From the NCBI GenBank assembly GCA_947503555.1, contig CANNEE010000018.1, positions 1 through 64,000 on the forward strand: DNA of 64,000 nt, written 5' to 3'. Positions 33,943-44,006 of the stretch are shown piece by piece; within the stretch, counting starts at the first letter, position 1; every line of letters starts with the position of its first letter. The notes beneath the pieces were generated by a model. It did no database searches. It was not told the DNA's origin and saw nothing but the letters and a program-made list of their open reading frames with translations. The stretch is from an uncultured Shewanella sp. Lineage in GTDB: Bacteria > Pseudomonadota > Gammaproteobacteria > Enterobacterales > Shewanellaceae. The position numbers and the translations under genes are program-made.

Positions 33943-34787
33943 ATTAGCTGTAACTTCTTCCTTAATTGCTCGGCCATTGAAAGCGACTGACTTAGCTCAT
34001 CTGATGGTATTAAGCTGTCATCGATACGCCTTACGCCCACAACACCGAGTAAGCTATTTGTCATTAACAGGGTATTAGCTTGTTTGACTTGCTCAATTGT
34101 CACTGGGCCAAGCCTGACATTATGACCTAATTCAATCAAGGCTTGAATCACTTGGCGGCGCATCATACCCGCCACTCCAGCATAGGCGAGACTCGGTGTA
34201 TGCCAATGACCATCTATCAACACAAATAGGTTTGCCATCGAAGCTTCAATGACATTGCCTTGAATATCACTTACCCAGAAATCATCAAACTCTTGAGGTA
34301 AGTCCTGTGACTTTATCAGTACCTGTTCTAAACGATTACAGTGCTTGATACCAGCAAGCCTTGGCTGCATACCTAGTTGCAATTCGCTCTGTTTTAAGCT
34401 TATTCCCTGTTGCTGCCACACTTGATAATGAGCAGGTATGGAGTGAACCGATAACACTTCGTTTATTATGGGGTTCACTGGTGCGCTGTAGCCTCGACCA
34501 CCAACACCTCGAGAGATCTGCAATTTAATACAGGTATTAGGATTCTCTTTTGCAAGCCTTAATAACAGCACACGACTGGTTTCGCTAAGCTGCCAGTCAA
34601 ACCCAAGACGCAATGCCCCTTGAGCCGCCTTAGCAAGATGACAGTCTAAAAACTGCACTTGCCCTTGACTATCGACCCGCATAGTAGCGAAAAGGCCATC
34701 GCCATAAGCGAAGGCCCTATCTTGAAGACTTATCTGTTTGGCTGCTTGGCCATTGACCCAGAACTGAATATTACCCTGTGAACTCAT
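33939..34787 (-). CDS. pabC: Aminodeoxychorismate lyase
   Basis: PabC converts 4-amino-4-deoxychorismate to 4-aminobenzoate and pyruvate for folate synthesis. It is a PLP enzyme of aminotransferase class IV. The early DRAFAYGDGLFATMRV, the PLP Lys in LAGIKHCNRLEQV (about 155) and the cofactor phosphate motif GNVIEASMANLFV are present, along with the GVAGMMRRQVI turn. It overlaps dcd by one base and mltG by four. Confidence 0.93.
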   Translation of the reverse strand: MSSQGNIQFWVNGQAAKQISLQDRAFAYGDGLFATMRVDSQGQVQFLDCHLAKAAQGALRLGFDWQLSETSRVLLLRLAKENPNTCIKLQISRGVGGRGYSAPVNPIINEVLSVHSIPAHYQVWQQQGISLKQSELQLGMQPRLAGIKHCNRLEQVLIKSQDLPQEFDDFWVSDIQGNVIEASMANLFVLIDGHWHTPSLAYAGVAGMMRRQVIQALIELGHNVRLGPVTIEQVKQANTLLMTNSLLGVVGVRRIDDSLIPSDELSQSLSMAEQLRKKLQLI

Positions 34788-35371
34788 TAATCATCCTGAC
34801 TGATGCGGCTAGCTACCGCTTCTTGCTGATCCTTATATTTTGCATTTTCGCGCTTATTATAAGGTCGTGCCACGGGTGAGCTTAACCGCTCAAAATTCAG
34901 CGCACCGATAGTCATATGAGGGCGCAGCGCCAACGGAAGCTTACCACTGTTGAAACATTCCAAAACAATCTTGCCCTGCCAGCCAGGATCGATCCTATGG
35001 GCAGTGACATGTACCATCAACCCAAGCCTCGCAAGGGATGAGCGACCATCGAGCCAACCGACAATGTCGGCAGGCAGAGTGACACTCTCATGGGTCACGG
35101 CTAACGCAAGCTCACCAGGGTGAAGGAAAAAAGCGTCACCTTCAGCTATCTCTACAGTGTCACTCATTACCCTATCTAGGGCGGCTTGCACCTCTGAGCT
35201 AGGCCCACTTAAGTCGATAAAAGGCGCAGTATGATCTTTAAATACGCGAAATTGATTCCCCAGTTTAACATCCACACTCACACCACTAATGGCATCTTGT
35301 GCTGGACGAGGTTCAATCACGATAGAAGCGTCATCTAGACATTGTTCAATTTCAATATCGGTTAAGCGCAC
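34787..35371 (-). CDS. dcd: dCTP deaminase
   Basis: Dcd deaminates dCTP to dUTP, feeding thymidylate synthesis, which fits its place upstream of tmk. The 194-residue trimer-type enzyme shows the N-terminal [13 protein letters not shown], the active-site [17 protein letters not shown] and the catalytic Glu/His region [17 protein letters not shown], then [13 protein letters not shown]. It is monofunctional (no dUTPase signature beyond the shared fold). It lies 63 bases downstream of udk; in E. coli udk and dcd are also neighbours. Confidence 0.95.
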   Translation of the reverse strand: MRLTDIEIEQCLDDASIVIEPRPAQDAISGVSVDVKLGNQFRVFKDHTAPFIDLSGPSSEVQAALDRVMSDTVEIAEGDAFFLHPGELALAVTHESVTLPADIVGWLDGRSSLARLGLMVHVTAHRIDPGWQGKIVLECFNSGKLPLALRPHMTIGALNFERLSSPVARPYNKRENAKYKDQQEAVASRISQDD

Positions 35372-35434
35372 TTTTATCTCCTCTTAGGGTCTTTGTTGGT
35401 TATATTGGCGAACCTCTAATAAAAGAGAAGTAGT

Positions 35435-36070
35435 TTAGCCCAACAAATGTTGGATTCTCGCTTTCAGTATGTCGGTTGCGATACGGTTTTTACCGCCGCG
35501 AGGCACAATGATATCGGCATACTGCTTCGACGGCTCAATGAACTGTAGGAACATAGGACGTACCGTCTTTTTATATTGGGCAATCACAGATTCCATAGTT
35601 CTACCGCGCTCTTCAACGTCACGGGTCAAACGACGAAGGAAACAGATATCAAGCGGTGTATCCATAAATACTGTTGCATCCATCATCTCTCTAAGAGCAG
35701 GATCTGTCAGTAGCAGAATACCTTCAAGAATGATCACCTTCTTAGGCGTCATATCGATCACTTCATCGGTACGAGTATGTTCAACATAGCTATAGCATGG
35801 GATCTGAGCAGATTGCCCCGATTTTAACTGAGCCAGGTGCTGACATAACAATTCATGATCTAAGGCTTTAGGGTGGTCATAGTTAGTTTGAACACGCTCT
35901 TCCATCGATAGATGGCTTTGATCTTGGTAGTAAGCATCTTCTGCAATAACACCAATCTGATCTGTTCCTAAATCACGGCATAGCTCTTCAAAAATTGTCT
36001 TGGCAATAAGACTCTTTCCTGAAGCAGATGCCCCTGCAATACCGATAATGACACATTGCTGTGAATTCAT
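35435..36070 (-). CDS. udk: Uridine kinase
   Basis: Udk phosphorylates uridine and cytidine using GTP or ATP in pyrimidine salvage. The P-loop [16 protein letters not shown] is at residues 9-24; the substrate region AEDAYYQDQ near 44, [14 protein letters not shown] near 64, and the LID-like [15 protein letters not shown] near 147 match the family. The 211-residue length is normal. It starts 11 bases after apbC. Confidence 0.96.
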   Translation of the reverse strand: MNSQQCVIIGIAGASASGKSLIAKTIFEELCRDLGTDQIGVIAEDAYYQDQSHLSMEERVQTNYDHPKALDHELLCQHLAQLKSGQSAQIPCYSYVEHTRTDEVIDMTPKKVIILEGILLLTDPALREMMDATVFMDTPLDICFLRRLTRDVEERGRTMESVIAQYKKTVRPMFLQFIEPSKQYADIIVPRGGKNRIATDILKARIQHLLG

Positions 36071-36081
36071 GTTTTTAAACC

Positions 36082-37197
36082 TTACTCGTCTTCTGACACA
36101 CTGATGGATACGCTGGGTTGAACTTGACTTGATGCCAATTGAGCACCAACTCGTCTCGCAATCTCGCGATAAATTTCGCTCACTTCACTGTCTGGGTCGG
36201 CAATCACACTTGGATTGCCCTTATCCACATCCTCGCGGATAGATAAATTGAGCGGCAGCGCCCCTAATAAAGGCACTTGGTAACGCTCAGCAATTTGGCT
36301 ACCACCTTGGCTACCAAATGGATGTTCTTTATGGCCACATTCACGACAAACATGGAAACTCATATTCTCAACAATACCCAATACAGGAATATTCACCTTG
36401 TTAAACATGGTGATCCCTTTCTTAGCATCGGCTGTTGCAATATCTTGCGGTGTTGTCACTATCACAGCGCCGCTAACTGGCACCTTTTGTGAAAGCGTCA
36501 ATTGAATATCGCCAGTTCCCGGCGGCATATCTATCACCAAGTAATCAAGCTCGGGCCACTGGGTCTCATTGAGCAATTGCGCCAAAGCGCCTGCCGCCAT
36601 AGGACCACGCCATACCGCAGCTTCATCATCCATCAACATAAAGCCGATAGATTGGGCTGAAATACCATGGGCAAACGCTGCTGTCATATGCACGCCATCT
36701 GGCGACTCAGGACGGAAATTAGGCACCCCAAGCATGATTGGAATCGACGGCCCATAAATATCGGCATCGAGAATACCCACCTTGGCACCTTCTGCAGCTA
36801 ACGCCAGTGCAAGGTTAACCGAGGTAGTCGATTTACCCACTCCACCTTTACCTGAAGCCACGGCAATCACCTGCTTCACATTTGGGATCGGACTGGCATT
36901 GGCAATAGCGGAGAAGTGCTTAGGCTGAAAATCGATTTCACACTCGACTTCATCGATAGCATCTAAAACTGCAAGCTTATTGGTAATCGCCATAACCGTA
37001 TCACGGTACTGTGTCTGGCATGGGTAGGGATAGACTAAACCTAACTGCAGTCTTTTACCTTCAATGGCAAGTTTTGTCACCATATTGGCACTGACTAAAC
37101 CGGTTTTTAAATAGGGGTCTTGGAAGGCCTCGAGAATGGCCAAAACTGGCTCGAGAAGATCGTCACTAAGACGATAATCTTGCTGACTTGAAGACAA
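36082..37197 (-). CDS. apbC: Iron-sulfur cluster carrier ApbC/Mrp
   Basis: Mrp/ApbC is a P-loop ATPase that carries and delivers Fe-S clusters. The N-terminal about 100 residues are the MIP18-like DUF59 domain. The deviant Walker [20 protein letters not shown] lies near 112-130, [10 protein letters not shown] near 150, the switch [13 protein letters not shown] near 225, and the cluster-ligand pair CRECGH near 286. It is divergent from metG, the same arrangement as mrp-metG in E. coli. Confidence 0.95.
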   Translation of the reverse strand: MSSSQQDYRLSDDLLEPVLAILEAFQDPYLKTGLVSANMVTKLAIEGKRLQLGLVYPYPCQTQYRDTVMAITNKLAVLDAIDEVECEIDFQPKHFSAIANASPIPNVKQVIAVASGKGGVGKSTTSVNLALALAAEGAKVGILDADIYGPSIPIMLGVPNFRPESPDGVHMTAAFAHGISAQSIGFMLMDDEAAVWRGPMAAGALAQLLNETQWPELDYLVIDMPPGTGDIQLTLSQKVPVSGAVIVTTPQDIATADAKKGITMFNKVNIPVLGIVENMSFHVCRECGHKEHPFGSQGGSQIAERYQVPLLGALPLNLSIREDVDKGNPSVIADPDSEVSEIYREIARRVGAQLASSQVQPSVSISVSEDE

Positions 37198-37357
37198 AAT
37201 GACTACCTCTTGGGATGAATTTGGCTAATTGTACCAGAAATTGATAAAAACATTAGCGTAGAATTAACCCAGTTAAGCGCTATTTTAATGAAAATTGTGC
37301 TTTTATCGGTTAGTATCTATGCCAATATTTTTGGGCCCATGAATGATTTGAGAAAAG

Positions 37358-39379
37358 ATGGCAAATTCACAACGTAAAATTCTAGTGACCAGCGCACTTC
37401 CCTATGCAAACGGACCTATCCATTTAGGCCATATGCTTGAGTATATTCAAACCGACATCTGGTCTCGCTACCAAAAGCTAAGAGGCCATGAGTGTTATTA
37501 CATTTGTGCCGACGATGCTCACGGTACGCCTATCATGCTTAAAGCACAGCAACTAGGTATGAAGCCAGAAGAGATGATCGCTCAGGTCAACGCTGAACAT
37601 CAGCAGGATTTTGCCGATTTCCATATTAAGTTTGATAACTTCCATAGTACTCACAGTGACGAAAACCGTGAGTTAGCATCAAACATCTACATCAAATTAA
37701 GAGATGCGGGCTATATCAAGACTAAACAGATTTCTCAGTTATTTGACCCTGAAAAATCTATGTTCCTACCAGACAGATTCGTTAAGGGCACCTGCCCTAA
37801 GTGTAAGTCTGAAGATCAATATGGCGATAACTGTGATAGCTGTGGTGCCACCTATAGTCCTACCGATCTGATTAACCCTCAGTCTGCAGTTTCTGGCGCC
37901 ACACCGGTAATGAAAGATACCGAGCACTTCTTCTTTGACCTGCCAGCCTTTGAAGGCATGTTAAAAGAGTGGACTACCTCAGGTTCACTGCAAAGTGAGA
38001 TGGCAAACAAGCTAGGTGAATGGTTTGAGCAAGGCCTTCAGCAGTGGGATATTACCCGTGATGCGCCTTACTTTGGCTTTGAAATTCCAGATGCACCGGG
38101 CAAGTTCTTCTACGTATGGCTAGATGCACCTATCGGCTATATGGGCTCATTTAAAAATCTGTGTGATAAGCGTGATGATTTGAACTTCGATGATTTCTGG
38201 GCCAAAGACTCAGATGCAGAAGTGTATCACTTTATCGGTAAAGACATTGTTTACTTCCACAGCCTATTCTGGCCAGCCATGCTTGAAGGCTCAGGCTACC
38301 GTAAACCAAACAGTGTTTATGCCCACGGCTATGTGACAGTAAATGGTGCCAAGATGTCTAAGTCTAAGGGTACCTTTATTAAGGCTAGAACCTATCTAGA
38401 TAACCTAGACCCAGAATATTTGCGTTACTACTACGCAGCCAAGCTGAGCAGCCGCATTGACGATTTAGATCTTAACCTCGAAGATTTCGCCCAGCGCGTA
38501 AACTCAGATCTTGTTGGTAAGCTAGTCAACCTAGCCTCTCGCACCGCAGGCTTTATCAGCAAGCGTTTCGACGGCAAGCTAGCTAAAGTCGAAGATAACA
38601 GCCTTAGCGACACCTTCTTAGCCAAACAAGATCAAATCGCCGAGTACTATGAGACCCGTGAGTTTGGTAAAGCGATGCGTGAAATTATGGCTCTTGCCGA
38701 TCTAGCGAACGCCTATGTAGCAGATGCAGCGCCTTGGCAACTGATTAAAGAAGAGGATAAGCAAGCTCAAGCCCATGAAGTGTGCTCAAACGCCCTTAAC
38801 CTGTTCCGCATTCTAGTGACTTACTTAAAGCCTGTGCTGCCTAAACTAGCCGATGATGTTGAGCATTTCTTGCAGTTAGAACTGACTTGGGAGTCACTCA
38901 ATGCCGATCTAACAGGTCACGAAATTGCTAAGTTTAAAGCACTGATGCAACGCGTGGATATGAAGAAGATTGAAGCGATTACCGAAGCATCTAAAGAGAG
39001 CTTAGCTGCTGAGAAGCCAGCCGAAACTGAGCTTGATAAAGATCCTATCTCAGATGAGATCAGCTTTGATGATTTCGCTAAGCTAGATCTTCGTATCGCC
39101 CGCATCGCCAAAGCGGAGCATGTGCCAGAAGCCAATAAGCTACTTAAACTGCAACTCGACCTAGGCGGTGAGACGCGTCAAGTCTTTGCAGGCATTAAGT
39201 CAGCCTACGCACCAGAAGATCTAGAAGGCAAGCTCACTGTCATGGTGGCAAACCTAGCACCACGTAAGATGCGCTTTGGTATGTCAGAAGGCATGGTACT
39301 TGCTGCAGGCCCAGGTAAGAAAGATTTATGGATCCTTGAGCCACACGAAGGGGCTCAACCTGGTATGCGAGTTAAGTAA
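37358..39379 (+). CDS. metG: Methionyl-tRNA synthetase
   Basis: MetG charges tRNA-Met. The class I motif [12 protein letters not shown] (HIGH type) is at residues 15-26; the zinc-binding insert [19 protein letters not shown] near 147; KMSKSKGT near 332. The C-terminal tRNA-binding/dimerisation OB domain ([30 protein letters not shown] to the end) is fused, as in E. coli, giving 673 residues. It is monocistronic with a strong terminator. Confidence 0.97.
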   Translation: MANSQRKILVTSALPYANGPIHLGHMLEYIQTDIWSRYQKLRGHECYYICADDAHGTPIMLKAQQLGMKPEEMIAQVNAEHQQDFADFHIKFDNFHSTHSDENRELASNIYIKLRDAGYIKTKQISQLFDPEKSMFLPDRFVKGTCPKCKSEDQYGDNCDSCGATYSPTDLINPQSAVSGATPVMKDTEHFFFDLPAFEGMLKEWTTSGSLQSEMANKLGEWFEQGLQQWDITRDAPYFGFEIPDAPGKFFYVWLDAPIGYMGSFKNLCDKRDDLNFDDFWAKDSDAEVYHFIGKDIVYFHSLFWPAMLEGSGYRKPNSVYAHGYVTVNGAKMSKSKGTFIKARTYLDNLDPEYLRYYYAAKLSSRIDDLDLNLEDFAQRVNSDLVGKLVNLASRTAGFISKRFDGKLAKVEDNSLSDTFLAKQDQIAEYYETREFGKAMREIMALADLANAYVADAAPWQLIKEEDKQAQAHEVCSNALNLFRILVTYLKPVLPKLADDVEHFLQLELTWESLNADLTGHEIAKFKALMQRVDMKKIEAITEASKESLAAEKPAETELDKDPISDEISFDDFAKLDLRIARIAKAEHVPEANKLLKLQLDLGGETRQVFAGIKSAYAPEDLEGKLTVMVANLAPRKMRFGMSEGMVLAAGPGKKDLWILEPHEGAQPGMRVK

Positions 39380-39412
39380 TTCTTAACCGAGCCGTGCACA
39401 AATAGATAATAT

Positions 39413-39455
39413 AAAAAGCCGTACTTGCTATTAACACTAGCAAGTACGGCTTTTT
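39413..39455 (+). terminator. Terminator after metG
   Basis: Thirteen-bp perfect stem GCCGTACTTGCTA/TAGCAAGTACGGC with a seven-base loop, followed by TTTTT and preceded by AAAAA. Confidence 0.92.
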
Positions 39456-39535
39456 AGTTTCTATCCATCAAATACATATGAAGGCTAGTTAGGTAAATCT
39501 CAGCTTAAATCAGACTTAACGAAGAATAGATATAA

Positions 39536-39635
39536 GCAATGTATCACCACTAATGTGGCACGCTGTGAATACGTCCTTGTACGCTCGACCATGACGTCCA
39601 TTTCATGGACGGTCACAATCGTGCTAATACTTGCA
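39536..39635 (-). repeat. Dispersed intergenic repeat, copy 1
   Basis: The 41 bases at 39549-39589 are, in reverse complement, the same as 43441-43481 with seven differences (shared core includes GTCGAGC, GGA, GTA and CAGCGTGCC). The ends form an imperfect inverted repeat (GCAATGTAT at left, ATACTTGC at right), and an inner GTCCAT/ATGGAC stem lies at 39596-39610. This lies in the metG-nif3 gap. No transposase is present, so it looks like a non-autonomous element or REP-like family; boundaries are approximate. Confidence 0.7.
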
Positions 39636-39706
39636 ATCTAACCTAAAAAAACGACGAGAAGAGTACTCGTCGCACACAAGCCAAGTTCATCGACTAATGG
39701 AAATTT

Positions 39707-40459
39707 CTAAACCGGGTTTACGACATCGATAAAGTGATGGGTTAAACCAAATTCACGTTTTAGATGCTCACCGAGGGCTTGAATACCATAACGCTCAGTT
39801 GCATGGTGACCCGCGCCAAAGTAGTGGATCCCCTGCTCTATCGCACTATGATAGGTACGCTCAGAGGCTTCACCACTGATAAAGGCATCGACCCCCAACT
39901 TAGCAGCCATATCGATATAATCCTGAGCACCACCGCTGCACCAAGCCAGCGTTTTAATATCGCCGGATTTAGCGCCAATATGCAAAGGTTCACGATCGAG
40001 TACCTTGGCAAGACGCGCGGCAAATTTCTCCGCTTTCATCGGCAAATCTAAACGTCCTTGCCACAGCAAGCCATCGCCCATCTCTTCAACCACTTCAGCA
40101 TCGCTAATATCAAGATGACGTGCCAGTTCAGCGTTGTTACCCAGCATAGGATGGGCATCTAACGGCAGATGATAGCCAAGCAGGTTGATATCACAGTTCA
40201 TCAGAGCTTTAATTCTGCGCCCTTTCATGCCAGTTAGCACAGGCGGCTCACCTTTCCAAAAAAAACCATGGTGCACCAAAAGTACATCGGCCTTAAGCGC
40301 AATCGCTTTTTCAATCAGCTCCTGACAAGCGGTTACCCCTGTCACTATGGTGCTGACCTTTTCTTTACCTTCGACCTGTAAGCCATTAGGGGCATAATCT
40401 TTAAACTTATCGACCTGCAGAAAGGTATTTAGGTATTCAACTAAGGCATCGCGCTTCAC
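39707..40459 (-). CDS. Nif3-like dinuclear metal protein (YbgI family)
   Basis: About 250 residues, matching E. coli YbgI/RadD-family neighbour Nif3: DYAPNGLQVEGKEKV near 21, LLVHHGFFWKGEPPVLTG near 61 with metal-binding His pair, YHLPLDAHPMLGNNAELA near 95, CSGGAQDYIDMAA near 180 and GHHATERYGIQALGEHL near 215. The family forms hexameric toroids with a two-metal site; its reaction is not established (a GTP cyclohydrolase-I-like activity has been proposed for some). The GTG at 40459 aligns exactly with the YbgI start and has GAGG six bases upstream; the longer TTG reading is unlikely. Confidence 0.88.
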   Translation of the reverse strand: MKRDALVEYLNTFLQVDKFKDYAPNGLQVEGKEKVSTIVTGVTACQELIEKAIALKADVLLVHHGFFWKGEPPVLTGMKGRRIKALMNCDINLLGYHLPLDAHPMLGNNAELARHLDISDAEVVEEMGDGLLWQGRLDLPMKAEKFAARLAKVLDREPLHIGAKSGDIKTLAWCSGGAQDYIDMAAKLGVDAFISGEASERTYHSAIEQGIHYFGAGHHATERYGIQALGEHLKREFGLTHHFIDVVNPV

Positions 40460-40524
40460 AATACACCTCAAGATAATTAGTGATTAGAATAATGTTGAAC
40501 AGTCTAACAAGGAGTGAAGACAGG

Positions 40525-40791
40525 GTGAAGCGATTGATAACAATAGCTTTGTTATCAGCTCTTTTCGCTGTCAAAATGTGCTTTTTATAGGACACTCTTC
40601 CCTTCGATTCCCAAGGGGTTGTTGAACCATCAGCGCCAAAAATGTTCCCGACACATATTGGCATTCCTATCCTCCATGATAGTCAGATTATTTACGGTGT
40701 CTCGATGAAAGGGGTATCACGAAAAAGGCAAGCCTTCTTAATCCATGGTCTTGACGCAATCAGTCGAGATTTGTGCGAACAAACAACCTAG
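40525..40791 (+). pseudogene. Broken small secreted/lipoprotein-like gene with in-frame amber codon
   Basis: A GTG at 40525, with AAGGAG ten bases upstream, starts a clear signal-peptide-like sequence (VKRLITIALLSALFAVKMC) which meets TAG at 40588. The same frame continues open for 66 more codons to TAG at 40791, reading DTLPFDSQGVVEPSAPKMF, THIGIPILHDSQIIYGVSM, then QAFLIHGLDAISRDLCEQT, a protein-like composition. The continuity of frame across one stop suggests a recently inactivated small lipoprotein. A separate 49-residue ORF starting at ATG 40642 is the alternative. I do not recognise the family. Confidence 0.42.
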
Positions 40792-40869
40792 TTGTGACTC
40801 GTTTATGCCCCAAAACGAGCCAGCGACAGAACTAGGGGGCTGTAATTCAGAGTCAAAATAGAGCTATTA

Positions 40870-43239
40870 TTAACTATGCTCCTTAAGCTTAAGTGACTCA
40901 TCAACACACTGTTGTGCTGTTTCTATGTTGTTCAGCACTTTATTATCTTCAAGTGCTATACCATAGTTTACATAACCCCAAAGTAAAATGAATTCTGATT
41001 CAATTTTGCTAGGTTCAATGCTATTCAACACTGTCTTAACCTCTTTTAACACGTTTTCAGACAACATGCTCCATAAGCTGATTGAAACACTGTCAAAACT
41101 ATGAAAAGCACTGAGCAAAACAGCCTTAGACATTGATGTTTGTTCACTAGTAATTCTTGAAATGATGGACTCCATAATGCTTAACGTATCAATGTCAGAA
41201 AAAACCTCTCTTCCGCTCTTTAAAAGATTTAAATGCTTAAGTACCTTACAAACATCAAATACTGTTTCAACGTTAAAGTTATTTAGCCAGGACAAGAAGT
41301 CATCGACGAACACAGAGCTATTTAGATAATGCAATAAATGGCTATTTTCTGCACAGTCAGGTTTTCGAATCATAAGTCCTTTCAGTAATTGATGACTTAA
41401 TGCTGGTTCGCACCCTATAAAATGTTCCATTAATGCTTTTGCTGCATCGGCATTTTTAATTTTTGAGTAAAGCATTTGAGCCCCAAAAAGGTCATATGCC
41501 CTCAACCAGTCTTCTTTAAAGTGTAAATCAAGCTGAGAAATAAAATGTTGAATTTCTTTTTCCTTGCCATCCGACAATGAGTCAAAAACTTTAAAGGCTG
41601 AATACACATCAAAATCACTCCCTCTCATGTTACCATCAACTATAATTTCAATTCGAAGATCCGTTATCGCTAGAGCTGTTTGTTCTTTAGACATCAGCAG
41701 TTCTCTATCATAGAATGCCGTGTCATCGCCAACAGGCTGCATGAGCTCGAGCCCTGTTTTTAATAAGCCAAAATGTAGTAATGATTTTTCTAGTATTTTT
41801 ATATCACTGGCAGGTTTATTTTCGAAATGCTTGTTGATTAAACGATTAACGGTCAGTTCACCTTCTATTTCTCCGCGAAAAATTGTAACTAACACATCAA
41901 AAATTAAACGATTATTTTCCTTCAAAGCTATCATCAACATTAAATCAGAATGGCAAACTTGACCTTTGAGGTGTTGCCAGCAACTTGTGACTTTATCTTC
42001 AAACCGATGTAAATCTCGATAAGAATGTATGAGTAAATCAATTAACTGCTCACTTTTACTACTGTTATTACCCAAGGTTTCATAGTATTTTTCAGGTAAA
42101 TCAGAAATTAAGTTATCTGAAATTTCAACAATCTTTGAAAAGTGAGCAGGTTTAGCAATATCTATGTGCTTATTACAAACCCGCTTTATGCTTTCAGAAA
42201 AAGCAGGTGTATTTTCCGCAGCAAAAATATAAGAAATGTTAGGTTGTAATTTCAACCTCTCTAACATACCCGCTAGTACATTTAGGCTATGCTCTGCATT
42301 TAAATTTCTGTCGAGATCTTGAATGGTGATGATTAAGTGAGTCTTGGTTGTGCGTAAAATATCACTGAGTGTTCGAAATAGCGCTTCTGGAGTTGAATGA
42401 GTGGTCAACAACAATGATATAACTTTCAGCCCGCTACCGCCTTCAGCCATTGCTGCTAAATAATTTTTAGGTAGAGTTTTTTGACCACTCATATCAATCC
42501 GCTTTGCTATGGTATTAACCACTTCACCCAGCACAAACTCAACAATGGATTTCGTTTCTACGCCCCATAAATCGATATTGCAGCGAAGATAAGGTTGTTG
42601 TGGATTGTTTTGTTCCAACTCATTTGCAAACACATTGATGATACTGCTCTTACCTACTCCGAAAGGGCCACAAATAGCCACCCGGTGATTTGTTTTTTCT
42701 TCTTTGAAGTCTTGATGTAGAAGTTCAACCGTCCTCACTTGATTTTCGTCTAATTCTTTTCTTAGGGTTTTAGGTGCACTGTCGTCAGCGGTCTCAGCTT
42801 TAAAACTAATTACATCTCTAACAAAATGCCAAATAGGTGTAAAACTCAACCCTAAAATCAAACCTATGTAGCTTAAGACCAGTTCTCGTGAGAAAAAAGC
42901 GCCTGCGCCAATCAACAATGAGAACACCACACCACCTAGTAACACCGCAAAGGTTAACGGTGGATAACGCAGACTTGGAATAAGCGGCCTGTTCGGATGA
43001 TAAATCAAGAGTGATGAACACAGCAGAGTTATTGCTATGCCACCAAAAAACTGAAAAATACACTGAAATGGTATCCAGTCAGCCAACGCAGCATCCACTT
43101 TTTGAAACGCTGTTAACCCAGAGTTTATTAATACAGCAAATACACTGGTTGAACCTAGTGCATATAAAATAGTAGCGGAAAATAGTGAATAAAGAACAAT
43201 GTCTCTGTATCTTGAAAGTGTGGTATTCATATCATCCAT
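40870..43239 (-). CDS. Membrane-anchored KAP-family P-loop NTPase
   Basis: A 789-residue protein. Four hydrophobic segments (about 13-35, 55-80, 92-115, 118-140) place it in the inner membrane. Walker A CGPFGVGKSSIIN lies near 188-200 and Walker B LIITIQDLDRN near 300, followed by the KAP-like YIFAAENTPAF and, at the C-terminus, about 400 helical residues of unknown function. The membrane helices lie before the P-loop here, rather than nested in the NTPase domain as in typical KAP proteins. KAP NTPases include phage-exclusion PifA and animal Kidins220. Composition is AT-richer than neighbours and the gene stands alone between repeats, so it looks acquired. An in-frame ATG at 43230 is an alternative start. 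Confidence 0.72.
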   Translation of the reverse strand: MDDMNTTLSRYRDIVLYSLFSATILYALGSTSVFAVLINSGLTAFQKVDAALADWIPFQCIFQFFGGIAITLLCSSLLIYHPNRPLIPSLRYPPLTFAVLLGGVVFSLLIGAGAFFSRELVLSYIGLILGLSFTPIWHFVRDVISFKAETADDSAPKTLRKELDENQVRTVELLHQDFKEEKTNHRVAICGPFGVGKSSIINVFANELEQNNPQQPYLRCNIDLWGVETKSIVEFVLGEVVNTIAKRIDMSGQKTLPKNYLAAMAEGGSGLKVISLLLTTHSTPEALFRTLSDILRTTKTHLIITIQDLDRNLNAEHSLNVLAGMLERLKLQPNISYIFAAENTPAFSESIKRVCNKHIDIAKPAHFSKIVEISDNLISDLPEKYYETLGNNSSKSEQLIDLLIHSYRDLHRFEDKVTSCWQHLKGQVCHSDLMLMIALKENNRLIFDVLVTIFRGEIEGELTVNRLINKHFENKPASDIKILEKSLLHFGLLKTGLELMQPVGDDTAFYDRELLMSKEQTALAITDLRIEIIVDGNMRGSDFDVYSAFKVFDSLSDGKEKEIQHFISQLDLHFKEDWLRAYDLFGAQMLYSKIKNADAAKALMEHFIGCEPALSHQLLKGLMIRKPDCAENSHLLHYLNSSVFVDDFLSWLNNFNVETVFDVCKVLKHLNLLKSGREVFSDIDTLSIMESIISRITSEQTSMSKAVLLSAFHSFDSVSISLWSMLSENVLKEVKTVLNSIEPSKIESEFILLWGYVNYGIALEDNKVLNNIETAQQCVDESLKLKEHS

Positions 43240-43841
43240 GGCAACAACAAAAGCTGAAAGTTAAAATACCATAACGTTAACCACTACCCCAATTAATGGA
43301 TCACATATAGGCATTTAAAGCTCTTGATCTAACTCATTTTTGTCCATTTTCGAGCTAGGGAATACTTAACACTGATTAATCGAAGAGATGAATAATCCGG
43401 TGCAGATACGCTTGAGGCCGTTGGTGGCATGGACGCCACCGTCGAGCTTACACGGATGTACTCGCAGCGTGCCTCACTAGTATCTGCACGTTAAGCCTGC
43501 TGCAAGCAATTAATAACATTGAAGCTAGTCGTATCCATAAACTAAAAAAATAATGACTAAGCCTAATGAAGCCAATTAAAAAGATACTTGAAACTTGCTA
43601 TCGGCTAAGTAAACAAGTTTTTGTCAAAAACTAAGTCAGATGAAGTAAAGGTAACAATCAAACTGTTGAAGTCGCTCCACCACTTTGTATTTCATAACGT
43701 ATTAATCATTAGGCATAATGACCGTTATCTTGCTCAGCCTTCTTTGGTGTTAGCAGATCACAAATCCGGCGCATTTTTCTGAATTCTATCCCTATTCGTC
43801 ATAGTATGTGGCTAGTTTTTAATCATTGAATGAGCGTCAGA
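43240..43841. other. Long intergenic region with repeat copy 2
   Basis: About 600 AT-rich bases between the KAP gene (leftward) and the small cysteine-rich ORF (rightward). It holds the second dispersed repeat (43401-43490), a short perfect hairpin AGTTTTTG-T-CAAAAACT near 43616-43632 and presumably the KAP promoter. All six frames are broken by stops; I see no convincing gene. Confidence 0.6.
43401..43490 (+). repeat. Dispersed intergenic repeat, copy 2
   Basis: The ends are inverted repeats: GTGCAGATAC at the left and GTATCTGCAC at the right (perfect 10 bp), then TGAGGC/GCCTCA just inside. An inner stem GGTGGC/GCCACC lies at 43423-43440. The core 43441-43481 matches copy 1 on the opposite strand (34 of 41 bases). 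No ORF or transposase inside; size about 90 bp fits a mobile non-autonomous element. Confidence 0.75.
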
Positions 43842-44006
43842 ATGAAGTACTGTGGCCAATGCAAACAGTTTGCAAGAGCGAGCGATAACTATAGGGATTT
43901 GTGTGCGGCTTGGGATCAACCCACAGATGCTAAACGCTCTGCCTGTGAGTTTTTTATGCCAACAAAGCCACTGCGTAAAACCACGTCAGAAAATAAAAAC
44001 GCCTGA
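43842..44006 (+). CDS. Small cysteine-rich protein, possible zinc-binding
   Basis: A 54-residue ORF starting MKYCGQCKQFARASDN, with cysteines at positions 4, 7, 25 and 36 (CxxC, then LCAAW and ACEFF). The four-Cys layout fits a small zinc ribbon or knuckle; the Lys/Thr-rich tail (KPLRKTTSENKNA) is polar. ATG at 43830 in the same frame is an alternative start; neither has a strong ribosome site. I do not know the family. The protein-like composition and Cys spacing argue that it is real; the longer overlapping frame at 43852-44091 lacks such features. Confidence 0.5.
   Translation: MKYCGQCKQFARASDNYRDLCAAWDQPTDAKRSACEFFMPTKPLRKTTSENKNA

Noticed and set aside
39418-39650. CRISPR array or tandem repeat in the metG-nif3 gap
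   Set aside because: The repeated look comes from nested inverted repeats; there are no regularly spaced direct repeats.
40437-40664. 75-codon ORF on the minus strand
   Set aside because: It lies antisense to the broken lipoprotein-like gene and over the nif3 start; no start context or protein-like pattern.
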